Shown: positions 61,616 through 64,000 of the stretch, piece by piece
Numbering within the stretch: position 1 is the stretch's first letter
How the letters are laid out: each line of letters starts with the position of its first letter
From: Strigops habroptila
Lineage: Eukaryota; Chordata; Aves; Psittaciformes; Psittacidae
DNA length: 64,000 nt
Direction: 5' to 3'
Assembly: GCF_004027225.2 (NCBI RefSeq)
Contig: NC_044290.2
Coordinates: 7,704,906-7,768,905, forward strand
Program-made: the position numbers and the translations under genes
Notes under the pieces: generated by a model
Database searches by the model: none
The model's input: the letters and a program-made list of their open reading frames with translations, nothing else
Told to the model about the DNA's origin: nothing

Positions 61616-63638
61616 CTGCATAGGGTAGAAAAAAACCATAATTAGGCAACACTAGCTATGGTAAACTTTAGCTCTGCCAACACAAGAGAGCTTCATCTTT
61701 CAAAATCAACTCTCATTCACTGTACACCCCTGAAATCCTGGGAAGAATCAACCATATGAGCAAACAGACAGCAATTCTGTTCCTTCTGTGTTACAGGGGG
61801 AAAAAATGAGCTTTTAATGAAGTGTCCCCGGGTGCAAAGGGGCCAGGCTGGCTCACATCCCTGCCACCTGTCTCCAGTGCGTGGCTCCTAAATACCCTGT
61901 TATTTAGGAGCCACTCAAATCAGATGTGTGCTGCAGGTTGTTGTTAAGGTAGTATGACTAAAAATGCACTGGTGTGCTCCCATTTAGAAAAATCGAGGTA
62001 TCTTCTTAAAATGCTGACATACAAGGAATGGATCCAGGATTAAAATGAGAAAAAGTCATAAATTCTCAGTCACGTAAAGGAAAATATGATCTTTGTTTTG
62101 TTTGCACTTACTTGTATCTTATTGAAGTACTGTCCTGCTTCAAAGGGTATTACATTGTACGTAGAGATTCCGATTATGGGTTTGTCAGTTGGATTTTTCG
62201 CTTTATAAAAGGCCAATGCTGTCTCTCCTGGCACCACCTGTATAAAGTAGTGTAGTTTTTGTTAATACACCACAGCACTCCACCCCTCAAACAGATTTAC
62301 TTAGACTTCAGCTAGAATTAGTTCATTTTCTCTTTTGCTGGGTCAGTTTGGTTACTTCACAAATATTTTGCTTATACAATTCATCTCCATTCAAAATCAA
62401 ATACATCAAAAATGTTACATGTGTGCATCTTAACTGGTTTGCCACCAACCCTTCTATTATTCTGAGCGGTTTAGCAGCACACAGGGCTTTTTTAATATGC
62501 AGATTTATACAGGATGTACATTTAATTTTTGAGGTTATTCTTTCTGAGCTAGACTTGGAAACCAAGTAAGAAGTATGGCAAGAGGCAAGAAAAGAAAGAA
62601 AACCCACAGGTTGAGATATATGGCTATACCATATATATTTAAATATATACACACACATTTTATGGGTGTTTATGTGTATAAACATATACCCTATACACAC
62701 CCTTTATGATGTATATATACCATAAAGTGTATACATATACTTCTGATAGCAACTGGGGTTTGGTAGCTTGGTGGGATGGTAGGGGGGCAGCTACACTTCA
62801 ACTACAGTACACGGGGCAGCAAGTCCTGCCCCAGTAGCAGAGGCTGGCCCTACCTTCCCAACCCGCACCAACACACAGTGCTGAAGCGGCAGCACTCCGG
62901 GAGCATCCCAGCCTCGTGTGCTCCACAGTGTTGTTTTCCAAACCGGGGCCCAAGAACACAAACCGGTGCATGTGCAGCACCAAGAAGGGGAACACAGGAG
63001 GTGACACCAGAAGTGTTTACACCCCTGGGTACAAGCGGTCCAGTGCAGGCCGCGGGAAGGCGAGGGCACTCACAAAGATCTCGCTCTGCTGCGGTTTGAA
63101 GTTCCACTGCATGCTGGAGTGCACGTCCGCGTTGAAGGTGACCCTGATGACCCGGTCCCTCACCGGCTGCATGCTCTCGATCTGCTCCGAGCCGTGCCCA
63201 GCGCCCGTCGTGCCGCCCATGCCCGTGGCCTAGCGGAGAGGGAAGCAGTGAGACCCGCGCAGCCCCTCGGGGGACTGGCCGGGACCGGCAGCGCCGCCGC
63301 GGTGCCCCAGGTACCTGGCAGTAGAGGCGGTAGAGCGGCACGGCCGCGTAGGACATGCCCACCATGCCCACGGCGGCGGCGGCGATGTAGGCGAGCGCCG
63401 ACCGGTTCCGGCGCCGCCATTCCTCCTCCTGCTTGCGGGTGAACGGGTTGGAGCTCCGCAGCCCGCGAGCCCCAAACGGGACCGACACCCGCCCTCCCGC
63501 CGGCACCCAGAGCCCGCACCGAGCCCTCCCCTCCAGCCGCGGGGGAAGCCGGCCTAGGGCCAGCGCCCAGAGCGGGCCGGTCCCGGCGGGGAGCCGCAGG
63601 ACCCCGCAGCGCGCCCAGCTCCGCCCGCACAGCCCCAT
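61433..63638 (-). CDS. COX11: cytochrome c oxidase copper chaperone COX11, complete coding region in 4 exons
   Basis: COX11 is an inner-membrane protein of mitochondria that inserts copper into the CuB site of COX1. Minus-strand exons are 63638-63315, 63229-63074, 62237-62112 and 61615-61433. All introns are GT-AG in phase 0, total 789 nt, 262 residues (human about 276). Residues 1-60 are Arg-rich with few acids, a matrix-targeting region. SSNPFTRKQEEEWRRRNRSA precedes one membrane segment at about 81-99 (YIAAAAVGMVGMSYAAVPLY), then RLYCQ with a conserved Cys at 107. The intermembrane-space domain contains FNADVHSSMQWNFKPQQSEI and the copper-binding C203-F-C205-F motif, and ends with FFEAKEGQKLPLPGYQ. 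The start at 63,638 has A at -3 and G at +4. An in-frame ATG at 63,731 would add 31 residues, but alignment with human favours the downstream start. Confidence 0.95.
61616..62111 (-). other. COX11 intron 3
   Basis: 0.5-kb intron that contains the perfect 14-bp inverted repeat at 61,881-61,914; otherwise nothing recognised. Confidence 0.7.
61881..61914. repeat. perfect 14-bp inverted repeat with 6-base loop
   Basis: GTGGCTCCTAAATA at 61,881-61,894, loop CCCTGT, and the exact reverse complement TATTTAGGAGCCAC at 61,901-61,914. It would form a stable stem in COX11 pre-mRNA, with no mismatch or bulge. It sits inside intron 3. The sequence matches no element I recognise. Confidence 0.85.
62112..62237 (-). 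CDS. COX11: COX11 exon 3
   Basis: Acceptor TATACAG|GTG, donor ATACAA|GTAAGT. 42 codons, residues 161-202: VVPGETALAFYKAKNPTDKP then IIGISTYNVIPFEAGQYFNK. Strongly conserved beta-sandwich part of the copper domain. Confidence 0.95.
62238..63073 (-). other. COX11 intron 2
   Basis: 0.8-kb intron. Half is GC-rich and open in several frames (shadows). The other half is AT-rich with a TA/CA microsatellite-like tract at about 62,628-62,745. Confidence 0.6.
62628..62745. repeat. compound TA/CA low-complexity tract
   Basis: Alternating 'atatatatttaaatatatac' and 'acacacaca' runs, then 'gtgtataaacatatacc' and 'gtatatataccataaagtg' runs; an impure dinucleotide microsatellite in COX11 intron 2. Confidence 0.7.
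63074..63229 (-). CDS. COX11: COX11 exon 2
   Basis: Acceptor CCGCTAG|GCC, donor ATCTTT|GTGAGT. 52 codons, residues 109-160, with a Gly-rich start and MQPVRDRVIRVTFNADVHSS followed by MQWNFKPQQSEIF. Intron 1 between exons 1 and 2 is only 85 bp. Confidence 0.93.
63315..63638 (-). CDS. COX11: COX11 exon 1 (targeting region and membrane segment)
   Basis: 108 codons, from MGLCGRSWARC to LYRLYCQ, donor TGCCAG|GTACCT. Very GC-rich and inside the CpG island. Encodes the mitochondrial presequence and the single transmembrane helix. Confidence 0.93.
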
Positions 63639-64000
63639 ACTCGGGGGCGCGCAGGCGGCTCCTCTCGCGAGACGCAGCACAGGGTGAGTGCGCGCTCCCG
63701 ATGCGGCGTGGGGCCGGCTCGATGCTCGCACCCCGCTGCCGTGCGCCGCCTTCCGGCGGAGGCGCTGGGGATTGTGCCGCGCCGCGGGGGAGCGGGGCGG
63801 GCCCGGCCGCTGCCGCGCCGCATAGGCGGTGTTGGGGGTTCGCGCCAGCCGCTGTCGGTGTGTCCGTCCCTACCTCGGGCGGCACTTTGCGTATCGAGGT
63901 AACTGTCGCAGCCCTGGAGACCGGCGGGTTTCCGCCGCCCCGGACGCTATTGGGTTGGTGGCCGCGGCGGGCTGCGCACCGGCCGGGCTTTGTTTGGTGC
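63639..64000. promoter_or_regulatory. CpG-island promoter of COX11, probably bidirectional
   Basis: Very CpG-rich sequence upstream of the COX11 start. It has a GGGGCGG GC box at 63,794-63,800 and an ATTGG (inverted CCAAT) at 63,949-63,953, and no TATA box. In human DNA STXBP4 starts head-to-head with COX11. On the plus strand TCGAG|GTAACT at 63,898/63,899 would serve as a donor for a noncoding first exon of that gene. No STXBP4 coding sequence is inside the window. Confidence 0.6.

Noticed and set aside
62850..63731. 293-codon minus-strand frame beginning like COX11
   Set aside because: It is COX11 exon 1 read through intron 1 and then exon 2 in a shifted frame; the spliced product is the supported one.
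63684..63902. 72-codon plus-strand frame upstream of COX11 as an STXBP4 start
   Set aside because: GC-rich random frame with no PDZ/STXBP4-like sequence; the human first exon is noncoding as far as I recall.

Overview
The window is vertebrate nuclear DNA, most likely from a bird. Both genes have compact, classical GT-AG introns and translate to close vertebrate orthologues. The one recognisable retroelement resembles the ERVL-type LTRs common in birds. No mammalian SINE/LINE families are visible. The order TOM1L1 (+), COX11 (-), then a CpG-rich divergent promoter matches the TOM1L1-COX11-STXBP4 block of human 17q22. I saw no fresh CR1 insertion. The LTR type makes a non-galliform bird more likely than chicken, but that is only an inference.

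Layout. (1) About 1-35,150 is a gene-poor stretch with no exon I can support. It holds a 412-bp solo LTR with a perfect 5-bp target duplication (26,174-26,585), a near-identical 75-77 bp sequence present twice 4 kb apart (29,035 and 33,016), several short inverted repeats, and decayed fragments that look like ancient amniote MIR/CR1-L3 repeats. (2) 35,160-35,700 is a CpG island with the TOM1L1 promoter and exon 1. (3) 35,476-58,417 is the complete TOM1L1 coding region. I reconstructed fifteen coding exons that join in phase to 1,383 nt (460 residues): VHS domain, linker, GAT domain, and a tail with PSAP, clathrin-box and tyrosine SH2-ligand motifs. The largest intron (intron 3, 6 kb) carries an antisense broken coding-like stretch. 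(4) 58,418-61,432 holds the two convergent 3' ends. (5) 61,433-63,638 is the complete COX11 coding region on the minus strand: four exons, 789 nt, 262 residues, with a mitochondrial targeting region, one membrane segment and the copper-binding CFCF motif. (6) 63,639-64,000 is a GC-rich, probably bidirectional promoter. The neighbour to the right would be STXBP4 by synteny, but none of its coding sequence is in the window.

The genes are unrelated in function and share only their position. TOM1L1 is an endosomal adaptor linking ubiquitinated cargo, clathrin, TSG101/ESCRT and Src-family kinases. COX11 delivers copper to the CuB site of cytochrome c oxidase in the mitochondrial inner membrane. 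No operon, CRISPR array, tRNA or rRNA gene was seen. I did not find a clearly new biological system. The best leads are the remodelled short linear motifs of TOM1L1 (PTAP changed to PTGP, PSAP kept, PPLP in a different place), the duplicated 75-bp element, and the antisense coding remnant in intron 3.
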